This document shows, in pieces, positions 26,517-35,964 of a stretch of DNA of 64,000 nt. The stretch's first letter is position 1; each line of letters begins with the position of its first letter. Source of the stretch: Gilliamella sp. Choc5-1 (GTDB lineage: Bacteria > Pseudomonadota > Gammaproteobacteria > Enterobacterales > Orbaceae); contig NZ_LZHH01000046.1 in assembly GCF_001690595.1 (NCBI RefSeq), forward strand, positions 1 through 64,000. The letters run 5' to 3'. The notes beneath the pieces were generated by a model. The model made no database searches, had not been told where the DNA came from, and saw only the letters and a program-made list of their open reading frames with translations. Both the position numbers and the translations under genes were made by a program.

Positions 26517-27160
26517 CAAATTGTTTATACTTCATGATTAAAATAGCTCTCTAAAAACGCACAAGATGCTTTCTCACTTTTGGATCGCTAAATAATTGCT
26601 GATTATGCTATATCTGAATTCAAATTTTGCATCACGTTTTCGGTGTTTCCATTGGTTTGTGGGCAAATGATTTTGTCAATTTTTGGTTGAAATGATGGTT
26701 ATCACCAGTTTGTCTAAACAGACATTTTATCTGAACAAATAAAAACAGCGTTATTTTGTCAAAAACTTTCAGGAGTGTACTACGTTTATGTAAAAAGATT
26801 TTAAAAATCAATATTATAAAAATTGCTAAGTATTCTCAGTTTGCTGTTTTGTTTGATTTTTAAGTAAAGGTAAACCTTTGGTATCAACCTGTCGTATTTT
26901 GCTCGGATAGGTTTTGTTATCACTTTTAGCTTGCCGGTCTTAATTTATTTTCAATGGGCTTTTCGATTTTAAACAAACATTTAACCCTCTAACTGATGGT
27001 TTTATAATGCTCATTCTGACTAGTTAAAAAGGTAAAAAGGTTTCATCGGTTTTTTTATCACGCTATAAATGGTCTAGCGGTTGACCATAAAGTGTTTAGC
27101 CAAATTGGTGACAGCTATTTTTCTTTTTGATATCAGCATCCTATCGCTGTCGGTGATAAG
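26517..27160 (-). pseudogene. Decayed IS481-type transposase remnant, copy 2
   Basis: Fills most of the 1-kb gap before the HlyD gene. Minus-strand pieces in order: a helix-turn-helix-like stretch (VTNLAKHFMVNR, a stop, TIYSVIKK) near 27060-27125, DTKGLPLLKNQTKQQ near 26850-26890, CPQTNG followed by NTEN near 26660, and a closing FLESYFNHEV near 26520. The order is that of IS481-type transposases (HTH, then DDE core with a PQTNGKAER-like element). Frames change repeatedly with stops. It is related to the copy at 10540-11000. Positions 27161-27378 are AT-rich with no gene and must hold the exporter promoter. Confidence 0.65.
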
Positions 27161-27378
27161 CGGTTAGTTGTGCTCTTTTATGTCTATTAATTACAGTATT
27201 TTCTCAAATTGCTGTAAACAATGTGAATTATTCTTACATTTTTAGCTTTATTTATGTAAAGCTTTTTTAAGCCTATATTGTATAATGCCATATTTTATTG
27301 CGTAATTTAGTATTTGGCTTTATATTATGTCTCAATAGTATCATTTAATTTTATTCTAATCATTTATAAGCACAATTT

Positions 27379-28356
27379 ATGCATAAAAAACGTCTTTCTT
27401 TGATTATAGCAATCATTGCCGTTATTGCTATGGTTATTATTATCTATTTTGCTAATCAACCTAGTACCATTATATTACAGGGTGAAGTTGAATCTAACCG
27501 TGTTGATGTTGCCGCTAGAGTACAAGGTCGAGTGATTCAATTTAACTATGATGTTGGGGATGATGTTAAAAAAGGTGATACTCTTCTTACTCTTTCAAGT
27601 CCTGCATTATTAGCTCAGCTTGCAACCGCTGAAGCACAATTAAATGTGGCAATAGCAAGTCGTGATACGACGTATAGTACTAGGCCAGAAACAATTGATC
27701 TACAAAAAGCTCAATTAGATAAAGCAAAATCGGATTTAGCTTTAGCTCAAGCTAGCTATGACCGAATTAATCGTTTAGCCAAAAATGGAACGGTTTCAAA
27801 GCAAAATTATGATGAATCTTTTAATCAATACCAAGTCGCTATTAAAGCTTATGAAGCAGCTAAAGCTAATCTGACATTGGCTGAAAATGGCAGTAGCATA
27901 GAACAGAAGAAATTAGCTGATGCTCAAGTAGAACAATCAAAGGCTGCTTTAGCGCAAGTAAAAGCAGATGTTAATGAATTAACTTTGGTTGCACCTATTA
28001 ATGGCCAAATTACGACTCGAGTTGCTGAAACGGGGCAGTTATATAGCCCAGGAACTCCTCTTTATTCTATTATTGATTTAAATGATATTTGGTTTACATT
28101 TAATATTCGTGAAGACTTATTAGGCAATCTTAAAGTTGGCGATAAGTTTCAGGTAAAAGTTCCTGCATTAAACAATCAAGTTATTGATGTTAAAGTTACG
28201 GTGTTAAATGCTTTAGGGCAATACGCTAATTGGCAAGCGACTAAAGCAACAGGTGACTTTGATCTAAAAACCTTTGAAATGCGTGCAAAACCAATCAATC
28301 AAGTGGCAGGTCTCCGTCCAGGGATGAGTGTTACCACAAAATGGCAATCTCATTAA
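27379..28356 (+). CDS. HlyD-family membrane fusion (adaptor) protein
   Basis: A 325-residue periplasmic adaptor with one N-terminal membrane anchor (about 6-25), a biotinyl-lipoyl-like half (GRVIQFNYDVGDDVKKGDTLLTL), a long alpha-hairpin (about 75-195, rich in Ala, Lys and Gln), then the second lipoyl half (APINGQITTRVAETGQLYSPG) and a beta-barrel domain. It would link an inner-membrane exporter to a TolC-type outer-membrane channel. It is the first gene of a three-gene set with two ABC-2 permeases (43 bases to the next). YbhG/YhiI-like in form; the substrate is unknown. Confidence 0.85.
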   Translation: MHKKRLSLIIAIIAVIAMVIIIYFANQPSTIILQGEVESNRVDVAARVQGRVIQFNYDVGDDVKKGDTLLTLSSPALLAQLATAEAQLNVAIASRDTTYSTRPETIDLQKAQLDKAKSDLALAQASYDRINRLAKNGTVSKQNYDESFNQYQVAIKAYEAAKANLTLAENGSSIEQKKLADAQVEQSKAALAQVKADVNELTLVAPINGQITTRVAETGQLYSPGTPLYSIIDLNDIWFTFNIREDLLGNLKVGDKFQVKVPALNNQVIDVKVTVLNALGQYANWQATKATGDFDLKTFEMRAKPINQVAGLRPGMSVTTKWQSH

Positions 28357-28398
28357 CATAATTAATTTGGTGATCTTACACAAAAGGAAACGGCATTC

Positions 28399-29559
28399 AT
28401 GTCTAGTTCGCTATTACAAGTGATTAGATGGGAACTGAGTAAATTAGTCAAACAACGATTTTTGTTTTTGCTAGTTTTTATCTATCCTTTATTATTTATT
28501 TTTTTATTTCTTTATATGTACCATGCCGGTGTTATTACTCAGGTACCTATTGCTGTTGTTGATCAAGATACAACCAAATCATCACGCTTATTAATTCAAC
28601 AAGTAGCTGCTTCACCGCAATTGCAGGTAGCTAAACGTTATCAAGATCTTTCTTCAGCTAAACATGCGTTAATTAAAGGGGATGTTTATGCTGTGCTTTT
28701 TATTCAGCCTAAGTTTGAAAAAGATCTTATAGCCGGTCGTCAACCAGAAGTAGTTGCTTTTTATAATAATCAATATATGTCTGCGGGTACTATTATTTTT
28801 CGAGCTATGAGCACCGCATTAAAAACAGCTAATAGCCAAATCGTATTGCAGGGATTATTAGAAAAAGGGATTGCTTCACCTGTTGCTCAAAGCCAAATGC
28901 AAATAGTTCCAACAAATTTACATCCATTATTTAATCCAACATTAAATTATTTATATACATTAATGAGTGGTTTAATTCCTACTATTTTGCAGATTATTAT
29001 TATGATTGCGATGGTTACTAGTATTACTCGCGATCGCTTTGATGGAACAAGCTATCAAAAAACATTACAATTAGCTAATTACAACATTTTGACTTTCTTA
29101 GTAGGGCGCATTACACCTTATTTTGTCTATTTTTTATTTTGTCTAATTTTATTTGATAGTATTTTAATTGCCTATTTTAACTTACCACTAAATGGATATT
29201 TGATATTGCTTATATTTGGTGATATAGCTTTTATCTTGACGTCATGTTTATATGGGATTTTTTTTGGTTTAACAGGTTCAACATTAGCACAGGCATATGG
29301 CACTGCAAGTTTAGTTGCCTCGCCTAGTTTTGGTTTTACAGGGCTTATTTTCCCTCGTATTGCCATGAATACTTTTGCTTATGTTTGGGGAGCTTTATTA
29401 CCCGTGACATGGTATATACAGATCCGTCTTGATCAAACACTTAGAGCACCGAATATGATGACTTCATTAGAACCCTTTGTTTATTTACTGATTCAATTCA
29501 GTGTTGTGTTAATGCTTATTATGCTTCATTTACGAAAAATTCGTAGGCGGTTAATATGA
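28399..29559 (+). CDS. ABC-2 type transport permease 1
   Basis: A 386-residue ABC-2 membrane protein of the YhhJ/YbhR type. One helix near residues 22-42 comes before a large periplasmic domain (PIAVVDQDTTKSSRLLI is the family pattern), followed by five to six helices from about residue 185 to the end. It should form half of an export channel with the next gene, whose ATG overlaps its stop by four bases. No ATP-binding-cassette gene is in or next to the operon, which is unusual. The ribosome site AAAGGAAA is good. Confidence 0.85.
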   Translation: MSSSLLQVIRWELSKLVKQRFLFLLVFIYPLLFIFLFLYMYHAGVITQVPIAVVDQDTTKSSRLLIQQVAASPQLQVAKRYQDLSSAKHALIKGDVYAVLFIQPKFEKDLIAGRQPEVVAFYNNQYMSAGTIIFRAMSTALKTANSQIVLQGLLEKGIASPVAQSQMQIVPTNLHPLFNPTLNYLYTLMSGLIPTILQIIIMIAMVTSITRDRFDGTSYQKTLQLANYNILTFLVGRITPYFVYFLFCLILFDSILIAYFNLPLNGYLILLIFGDIAFILTSCLYGIFFGLTGSTLAQAYGTASLVASPSFGFTGLIFPRIAMNTFAYVWGALLPVTWYIQIRLDQTLRAPNMMTSLEPFVYLLIQFSVVLMLIMLHLRKIRRRLI

Positions 29560-30749
29560 TTAAGTCTTTACTATTAATTTCCTATGATGAGTTAAAGCGG
29601 ATATTTCAAACCAAAGCGATACTTAGCGTTATGTTTTTGGGGATATTTATTTATTTCTTTTTTTATCCGCAACCTTATTTACATGAAGCGATACGCGATG
29701 TTCCTATTGCCGTTATCGACCAAGATAATACCAATTATAGCCGAGAGCTAATTAGGCAGATTGATGCAAATAAGTCCATTGAAACAGACTTACACATTGC
29801 AGATTTACAGACAGCTAAAAAACTGATTGAAGAGCGTAAAATATATGGTGTAGTGTTGATACCTTATCGCTTTCAGCAACATATTTTAGAGGGAAAAACA
29901 AGCACTGTTTTATATTATGGTGATGCTAGTTATATTTTAATTTATAGTAATGTGGCAACGGCTATTAATACGGTAGCTAGTAATTTTGGTGCTAAAATTT
30001 CAATTTCACGCAAAATAGCTCAAGGCGTTGATCCTGCTGTTGCAACCAGTAATGTTTCGCCTTTTAGTACTCAGTTGATTAGTTTATTTAATCCACAATC
30101 TGGTTATGCAACTTATATTATTCCTGCTGCCTTTATTTTGATTTTATATCAAACATTACTTATTGGTAGCATATTATGCCGTCTATTTAGCAAAAATTCT
30201 GATTTTGAAGCAGCATTTATTAATCAACAAAATAATGCTACATCTTCAGCGCTATTGCTACTTTCAGGTAAGTTGTTTACTTATTTAGTACTTTATTTGG
30301 TCTATTTTATTATCTATACCGTCTTTGCTAATTATTGGTATAACTTGCCACGTTTAGGGAATATCTTCGTTTCTTTGTCGTTTATTATTCCTTTTATTTT
30401 TTCTACGGCGTTATTGGGTAAAGTGATATCGCATTTTGTTCATACGGTTAGCGATGTTTTTTGTTTAATTATACCGTCAAGTATGATTATATTTTTTGTT
30501 ACAGGACTATCTTGGCCAAAAGAGTTGATGCCTTCATTGTTCCACTTAATTGGTTATATATTTCCTGCAGTACCAACTATTGTTGGCTCTGTAAAAATTA
30601 ATCAAATGGGGGCAAATTTTTCTGAATTTAGCTTGCAATACTGGCATTTGTGGGTATTGACGATTATCTATTTTCTTATTGCCTTTATTTTAGAAAGGCG
30701 TTGTATCAAGAAGATGATTGTCACGGAAGTTAGAAAAGACAATCAATAA
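29556..30749 (+). CDS. ABC-2 type transport permease 2
   Basis: A 397-residue paralogue of the preceding permease with the same layout: a first helix near 22-38, the periplasmic PIAVIDQDNTNYSRELIRQ-type segment, and a C-terminal helix bundle from about residue 190. The two probably form a heterodimer joined to the HlyD adaptor. Overlap with the upstream stop (ATGA) shows tight coupling. The missing ATPase must come from elsewhere, or the pair works without a dedicated one. Confidence 0.85.
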   Translation: MIKSLLLISYDELKRIFQTKAILSVMFLGIFIYFFFYPQPYLHEAIRDVPIAVIDQDNTNYSRELIRQIDANKSIETDLHIADLQTAKKLIEERKIYGVVLIPYRFQQHILEGKTSTVLYYGDASYILIYSNVATAINTVASNFGAKISISRKIAQGVDPAVATSNVSPFSTQLISLFNPQSGYATYIIPAAFILILYQTLLIGSILCRLFSKNSDFEAAFINQQNNATSSALLLLSGKLFTYLVLYLVYFIIYTVFANYWYNLPRLGNIFVSLSFIIPFIFSTALLGKVISHFVHTVSDVFCLIIPSSMIIFFVTGLSWPKELMPSLFHLIGYIFPAVPTIVGSVKINQMGANFSEFSLQYWHLWVLTIIYFLIAFILERRCIKKMIVTEVRKDNQ

Positions 30750-30778
30750 TAGTTATCGACGTAATTTGAAGGTACTAT

Positions 30779-30815
30779 ACACATAGCCTTTAATGGCTAT
30801 GTGTAATTAGTTATT
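30779..30815 (+). terminator. Terminator of the HlyD/ABC-2 operon
   Basis: The ten-pair stem ACACATAGCC (30779-30788) / GGCTATGTGT (30795-30804) lies 30 bases after the stop and is followed by an AT-rich tail without a long T run. Positions 30816-30983 carry no gene. Confidence 0.6.
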
Positions 30816-30983
30816 GTATTTATTTTGGAATTTGTGGGTAATAACCAAATATTTTAAAATGAGTTTGGATAAATAATGATAAGTATAAAAGTTTTGTGTT
30901 GATCTTGAACGATGAATGGTATCGCTATATTATAGCCAACCATAAAGACTTTATTCACTAAAATAACAAATAAATGAGTCCTC

Positions 30984-31703
30984 ATGTTAATTAATGCTAA
31001 AACTATTCTTGATAAATTAAACCCACACAATAAAGTAAATTACGATTCCGTTTTAAAAGAGCTGATTGCTGATTGGCAATCGGCAGCCATTCGTCCTAAA
31101 CTGTTGATTCATAGTTGCTGTGCTCCTTGTAGTACCTATGTTTTAGAGTATTTAGCACAGTATGCTGATATTACAATCTATTTTGCTAATTCTAATATTC
31201 ATCCTCGTGTTGAATATGAATATCGTAGTGTGGTGCAACAAAAGTTTATTACTGATTTTAATAAAAAAACAGGCAATAACGTTCAGTTTTTAGAAGCTCC
31301 TTATCAGCCTGCTGAGTTTATTAAGCAAGTTGAACATTTACGTGATGCTCCAGAAGGAGGGGAACGGTGCCATCTCTGTTATAAAATGCGTTTAGATTTG
31401 GCTGCTATTAAAGCGCAAGAGTTGGGTTTTGACTATTTTGCCAGTGCATTAACATTAAGTCCTAAAAAAAATAGCCAAAAAATTAATGAGCTAGGATTAG
31501 AAATTCAAGAAATTTTTTCGGTCAATTATCTGCCTTCTGATTTCAAAAAGAATAATGGTTATAAACGTTCCATTGAGCTTTGTAAAGAGTATGATGTTTA
31601 TCGGCAGTGTTATTGTGGCTGTATTTTTGCCGCTAAAGCACAAGGTGTCGATTTAAAAAATGTGATAAAAATCGCTAAACAAGGATTAGCCAAAGAACTT
31701 TAA
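30984..31703 (+). CDS. queH: Epoxyqueuosine reductase QueH
   Basis: A 239-residue QueH (DUF208) protein, the non-B12 alternative to QueG for the last step of queuosine synthesis in tRNA. It has the HSCCAPCS motif (cysteines 45, 46, 49), the ERCHLCYKMRL pair and the closing QCYCGC cysteines, which bind an iron-sulfur cluster and a second metal. It stands 14 bases before the Ynb-like operon in the same direction; whether it shares that transcript is unclear. Confidence 0.92.
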   Translation: MLINAKTILDKLNPHNKVNYDSVLKELIADWQSAAIRPKLLIHSCCAPCSTYVLEYLAQYADITIYFANSNIHPRVEYEYRSVVQQKFITDFNKKTGNNVQFLEAPYQPAEFIKQVEHLRDAPEGGERCHLCYKMRLDLAAIKAQELGFDYFASALTLSPKKNSQKINELGLEIQEIFSVNYLPSDFKKNNGYKRSIELCKEYDVYRQCYCGCIFAAKAQGVDLKNVIKIAKQGLAKEL

Positions 31704-31716
31704 ACAAGGATCGCTG

Positions 31717-32325
31717 ATGTTCTCAATTTATCAATTAAAGCCCAAGTTTCAATCACAACTGCGCCCTTATGTTGAGGGTCTTTATAAAGCCAATATTACA
31801 GCTAATCAAGTAACTTTGATTGCCTGTTTAGGCTCTATCGCGATTGCTTGTATTGTTGGGATATTGGCATCATATCAATGGATTTTTTGTCTTATTCCAA
31901 TATGGATGTTTATCCGTATGGCACTCAATGCGATTGATGGTATGCTTGCGAGAGAATATCAGCAAAAATCAAATTTAGGTGCTTATTTAAATGAAATTTG
32001 TGATGTCATTTCTGACTGCGCGCTGTTACTCATTTTTACACAACTTCACGAAATAAATAGCAATTTAGTGATTTTTGTGGTTTTACTATCTATTTTAACG
32101 GAATATAGTGGCATTTTAGGTATCATGATTGGCGCGTCAAGGCGATATGATGGACCTATGGGTAAAAGCGATCGTGCTTTTGTCTTTGGGATGATAAGTT
32201 TAGGTATTGCAACTTATTTATTACCTTTAAATTGGCTCAATACGCTATTATGGATCATCAGCTTTTTGCTTATTTATACTGTCATTAACCGAGTTCGAAA
32301 GGGCATGCAAGAAATACAAAAATAG
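31717..32325 (+). CDS. ynbA: CDP-alcohol phosphatidyltransferase family protein, YnbA-like
   Basis: A 202-residue membrane enzyme of the CDP-alcohol phosphatidyltransferase family. The catalytic motif reads D74-G75-x2-A78-R79, then G88, N92, D96 and D100. The consensus is DGxxAR-x8-G-xxx-D-xxx-D, so the first aspartate after the glycine is asparagine here. About five hydrophobic segments follow. It would transfer a phosphatidyl (or CMP-linked) group onto a small alcohol. Size and company match E. coli YnbA, whose product is not known. First gene of the operon. Confidence 0.85.
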   Translation: MFSIYQLKPKFQSQLRPYVEGLYKANITANQVTLIACLGSIAIACIVGILASYQWIFCLIPIWMFIRMALNAIDGMLAREYQQKSNLGAYLNEICDVISDCALLLIFTQLHEINSNLVIFVVLLSILTEYSGILGIMIGASRRYDGPMGKSDRAFVFGMISLGIATYLLPLNWLNTLLWIISFLLIYTVINRVRKGMQEIQK

Positions 32326-32336
32326 CGAGGAAAATT

Positions 32337-34088
32337 ATGCGTCAACAGCAACAAAAAAGTTTTATTAGCCATGATGGTTGTCGGTTATTTTATCGTTATT
32401 GGCCTGCTACTGATAATAATACAGGCCTTTCTAAAGCAATTGTACTTTTTCATCGAGGACATGAACATTCTGGGCGTATGGCTCACTTGGCTGACGAATT
32501 AGAACTACCTGATTATCACATATTTGCTTGGGATGCTAGAGGAAATGGTCTATCTGAAGGCGAGCGTGGCGATGCTCTTAATTTTGCAACATTAATTAAA
32601 GATGCTAACTGTTTTATTGAACATATTAAACAAACCTATTCGCTTTGTTATGAGGATATTGCCATTATCGCCCAAAGCGTTGGGGCGGTTATTGCCTCGG
32701 CATGGGTACATGATTATGTGCCCAATATTCGTGCTTTGGTATTAGCTTCCCCCGCTTTTAGCGTAAAATTATATGTACCATTAGCCGTACCTAGTTTGAA
32801 ATTGCTGTATAACTTAAAAGGCAATTTTTTTGTTAATAGTTATGTTAAACCTAAATTGTTGACACACGACGTTGAACGTGCCGAATCATTTACCCAAGAT
32901 CCACTGATTACTCGCCCCATATCGGTTCGGTTACTCCTTGATTTATATGCCGTGTCTGATCGTATTGTTAAAGATGCCAACGCGATTAACATTCCAACGC
33001 AACTATTAGTTTCAGGATCGGATTATGTAGTCAAGCGTAAACCGCAAAAACAATTTTATGATAATTTAGGTACCGAACAAAAAGAGTTTCATGTGTTGCC
33101 TGGTTTTTATCATGATACTTTGGGTGAAAAAGAACGAAAACTTGCAATCGATCGTGCAAGACGATTTATTCTCGGATCCTTTGCCACTGAACCAAAGATT
33201 CAATCATTTATTAATGCCGATATGCTAGGTTATACAAGACAAGAAGCAGATAATTTATCCTTACCGCCATCAGGTTGGATTAAACCTTTATATTGGCAAT
33301 TTATTAAAGATAGTTTAGCATACGCTAGCCGACTTTCAGATGGGATAAAATTGGGCACGACAATGGGCTTTGATTCGGGAAGCTCATTGGATTATGTCTA
33401 TCGCAATGAACCTTCTGGTACTTCAAAACTAGGTCGTTTTTTAGATTACATTTACTTACAATCTATCGGGTGGCGAGGTATCCGTCAACGAAAAACACAT
33501 CTTGAAGAGCTGTTAAAACTCGCTATCAATCAACTTCACGAACAAAATAAACCTGTCGATATTCTTGATATTGCCGCAGGGCATGGCCGTTATATTTTAG
33601 AAACGATAAGCCAAATTGCTAATAAACCCAATTCGGTACTATTACGAGATTATAGTGATATTAACATACAAAATGGTCAAGCATTAATAGAAGAAAAAGG
33701 ATTAACTAATATAGCCCGCTTTGAAAAAGGTGATGCTTTTAATCGTGAACAGCTAGCCCAATTATCACCGCAACCAACATTAGCTGTTGTTTCAGGCTTA
33801 TATGAATTATTTAGTGATAACCAGTTACTGCGTGAATCTTTGTCAGGTCTAGCTGATTCAATCGCTGAAGGTGGCTATTTAATTTATACTAACCAACCTT
33901 GGCACCCACAACTTGAATTTATAGCAAGAGCATTAACATCACATAGAGATGGACAACCTTGGATTATGCGCAGACGTACCCAACTAGAAATGGATCAACT
34001 TGTCGCAGATGCTGGATTTAAAAAGATCACCATGCGTATTGATCAGTGGGGGATTTTTACCGTATCACTGGCTCAACGAATTAAATAA
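32337..34088 (+). CDS. ynbC: Alpha/beta hydrolase fused to a SAM methyltransferase, YnbC-like
   Basis: A 583-residue two-domain protein. Residues 1-285 form a lysophospholipase-type alpha/beta hydrolase: FHRGHEHSGR, WDARGNGLSEG, the nucleophile S114 in IAQSVGAV and a late catalytic histidine in GFYHDTLGE. Residues about 370-583 form a methyltransferase with the SAM motif ILDIAAGHGRY. Length and domain order match E. coli YnbC. The fusion suggests that one lipid is both deacylated or hydrolysed and methylated. It is 11 bases after ynbA with a GAGGAAAA ribosome site. Confidence 0.87.
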   Translation: MRQQQQKSFISHDGCRLFYRYWPATDNNTGLSKAIVLFHRGHEHSGRMAHLADELELPDYHIFAWDARGNGLSEGERGDALNFATLIKDANCFIEHIKQTYSLCYEDIAIIAQSVGAVIASAWVHDYVPNIRALVLASPAFSVKLYVPLAVPSLKLLYNLKGNFFVNSYVKPKLLTHDVERAESFTQDPLITRPISVRLLLDLYAVSDRIVKDANAINIPTQLLVSGSDYVVKRKPQKQFYDNLGTEQKEFHVLPGFYHDTLGEKERKLAIDRARRFILGSFATEPKIQSFINADMLGYTRQEADNLSLPPSGWIKPLYWQFIKDSLAYASRLSDGIKLGTTMGFDSGSSLDYVYRNEPSGTSKLGRFLDYIYLQSIGWRGIRQRKTHLEELLKLAINQLHEQNKPVDILDIAAGHGRYILETISQIANKPNSVLLRDYSDINIQNGQALIEEKGLTNIARFEKGDAFNREQLAQLSPQPTLAVVSGLYELFSDNQLLRESLSGLADSIAEGGYLIYTNQPWHPQLEFIARALTSHRDGQPWIMRRRTQLEMDQLVADAGFKKITMRIDQWGIFTVSLAQRIK

Positions 34089-34094
34089 TAAAGA

Positions 34095-35441
34095 ATGTAT
34101 GAGTTAAAATATTGCTTTAATAAGCTAACTGCTTATAAGTTAGCATGGTTAGTTGGTTTAACCGTTTTCTTTTTTACTAGCTATAATTTTGCCAATGAAC
34201 TTACCGCGATACGAAGTGATGTAGGTAGTTTAGTTTTTGAATGGGAACACTCAATACCTTTATGGCCTTGGACTATTATACCTTATTGGTCAATAGATCT
34301 TATGTATGGATTAGCCATTTTGTTGGCTAGTTCTTTCTCTGCTCTTAAAAGGCTTGGCTTCAGACTTTTGTCAGCCCAAATTATTTGTATTTTTTGTTTT
34401 TTAATCTTTCCGCTTAAATTTAGTTTTGAGCGCCCACCATTAGGTGGATTTTCTGGAGTATTGTTTGCTGTTTTAATGGGATTTGATAAACCATTTAATC
34501 AAGCACCTTCATTACATATCACATTACTTATTATTTTATGGCAGTTTTATGTTAATTATTTACATAGCAAGCTAGCTCGTTACATTTTGCATGTTTGGTG
34601 TTTTTTTATAGGTGTGTCAGTATTAACAACTTGGCAACACCATTTCTTTGATATTCCAACTGGATTATGGGTTGGTTGTTTTTGTATTTGGTTATGGCCA
34701 GATAATAACTTATCGCCGTTAAAAAACAGACAATTAGCCAAACACTATGTTTGGGCAGGTATCTATTTTATCTTATTTTTGTTGTCATTGAGTTTAGCTG
34801 TTTTCTTTAATGGATGGTGGCTTTGGTTGTTATGGCTTTCGGGTTCCTTATTATTGGTTTGTGTCAATTATTTATTTATTGGTGCAATAGGATTTCAAAA
34901 ACAGACTAACGGACGTTTTAATCTTGCCACTACGATTTTATATCTACCTTATTTTATGATCATGTGGATCAATTCACGATTATGGACATTTAAAAATAAG
35001 CCAGCCGATTTAATTTATGATAATGTTTATTTAGGGCAGATACCCTCTAACAATACATTACCAAAAAATTCTTATTCCTCGATTGTTGATCTATGTGCTG
35101 AATTACCTATAGGGCATGTTTTGGGTAATTATTGCTCAATTCCAGTGTTAGACATGACACCACTAACTATTGAACAATGTCAGCAAGCGTCTAAAATGAT
35201 AGAGCAGTATCATAAACAAGGAAATGTATTAGTATGTTGTGCGTTAGGTTATTCACGCAGCGCTACAGCAGTAATTGCTTGGCTATTACTAACAAAAAGG
35301 GCTTCTAGCCTTGATGATGCCATTACAAAAGTCAAGTCAAGCCGTCATTCAGTCGTTATTACAACTAAGCAACGTTTAATTTTGTCAGATCTATTTTTAC
35401 AAATACACAAAGGAAACCTATGCAAAGTAATAACAAAATGA
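34095..35441 (+). CDS. ynbD: PAP2-like/dual-specificity phosphatase membrane protein, YnbD-like
   Basis: A 448-residue membrane protein with a PAP2-like region carrying the QAPSLHITLL and WQHHFFDIPTG elements among about eight helices (residues 15-300). It ends in a cytoplasmic dual-specificity phosphatase domain with the C-x5-R loop VCCALGYSRSATAVIAW near residue 380. This matches YnbD. Such phosphatases remove a phosphate from phosphatidyl-type intermediates, as in phosphatidylglycerol or inositol synthesis. It starts six bases after ynbC; its end overlaps the next gene by 22 bases. Confidence 0.85.
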   Translation: MYELKYCFNKLTAYKLAWLVGLTVFFFTSYNFANELTAIRSDVGSLVFEWEHSIPLWPWTIIPYWSIDLMYGLAILLASSFSALKRLGFRLLSAQIICIFCFLIFPLKFSFERPPLGGFSGVLFAVLMGFDKPFNQAPSLHITLLIILWQFYVNYLHSKLARYILHVWCFFIGVSVLTTWQHHFFDIPTGLWVGCFCIWLWPDNNLSPLKNRQLAKHYVWAGIYFILFLLSLSLAVFFNGWWLWLLWLSGSLLLVCVNYLFIGAIGFQKQTNGRFNLATTILYLPYFMIMWINSRLWTFKNKPADLIYDNVYLGQIPSNNTLPKNSYSSIVDLCAELPIGHVLGNYCSIPVLDMTPLTIEQCQQASKMIEQYHKQGNVLVCCALGYSRSATAVIAWLLLTKRASSLDDAITKVKSSRHSVVITTKQRLILSDLFLQIHKGNLCKVITK

Positions 35442-35902
35442 AATCAGCTAAAATTACCAATCAAACTACACTGGTGACATTTTGTAGCTTATTGGCAATG
35501 AGTAAGCAATTTTATATTTTTTCATTAGCTATAACCATAATAACATTATGTTTTGGATTGATAGCAAGTTGGTGGATAGGTTCATTGCTATGCGTTATTG
35601 GCTGTCTTATCGGTTTTGGGATAGGATTAATAAGTAAATATTATGCCCTGCGCATTGAATTTGATAAAAAGCTGTTTGAATATTTAGTCATTAATGTTGA
35701 CCAGTTACCAAATAAGTTAATCGAATTAGATGAAGCATTACAACAATTAAATTTAATTAACACCAATCAACTCCCTACAAGATCGATTATTGAACGCCAA
35801 AAAGGAACAATAAAGTTATTAAAAAAACAAATTTTTTGGCTTATTTTACAAATGCTACTATTAGTTGGAATATTAATCAGTGGAATGATTCGTTTTGGTT
35901 AA
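35420..35902 (+). CDS. Hypothetical membrane protein inside the Ynb-like operon
   Basis: A 160-residue protein with two adjacent hydrophobic segments (about 30-52 and 53-72), a charged helix-rich middle part and a C-terminal hydrophobic segment (about 136-156). It starts inside the end of ynbD (22-base overlap) after an AAAGGAAA ribosome site, so it is translated in step with it. I do not recognise a family and E. coli ynbABCD has no counterpart in this place. It is probably a membrane partner of the lipid enzymes. An ATG at 35438 is a possible but less likely start. Confidence 0.7.
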   Translation: MQSNNKMKSAKITNQTTLVTFCSLLAMSKQFYIFSLAITIITLCFGLIASWWIGSLLCVIGCLIGFGIGLISKYYALRIEFDKKLFEYLVINVDQLPNKLIELDEALQQLNLINTNQLPTRSIIERQKGTIKLLKKQIFWLILQMLLLVGILISGMIRFG

Positions 35903-35964
35903 ATGGTATCAATGTAAAATTGATTTAAATGTATTGCGCTGCAAATATAATTAAGGGGGGAACA

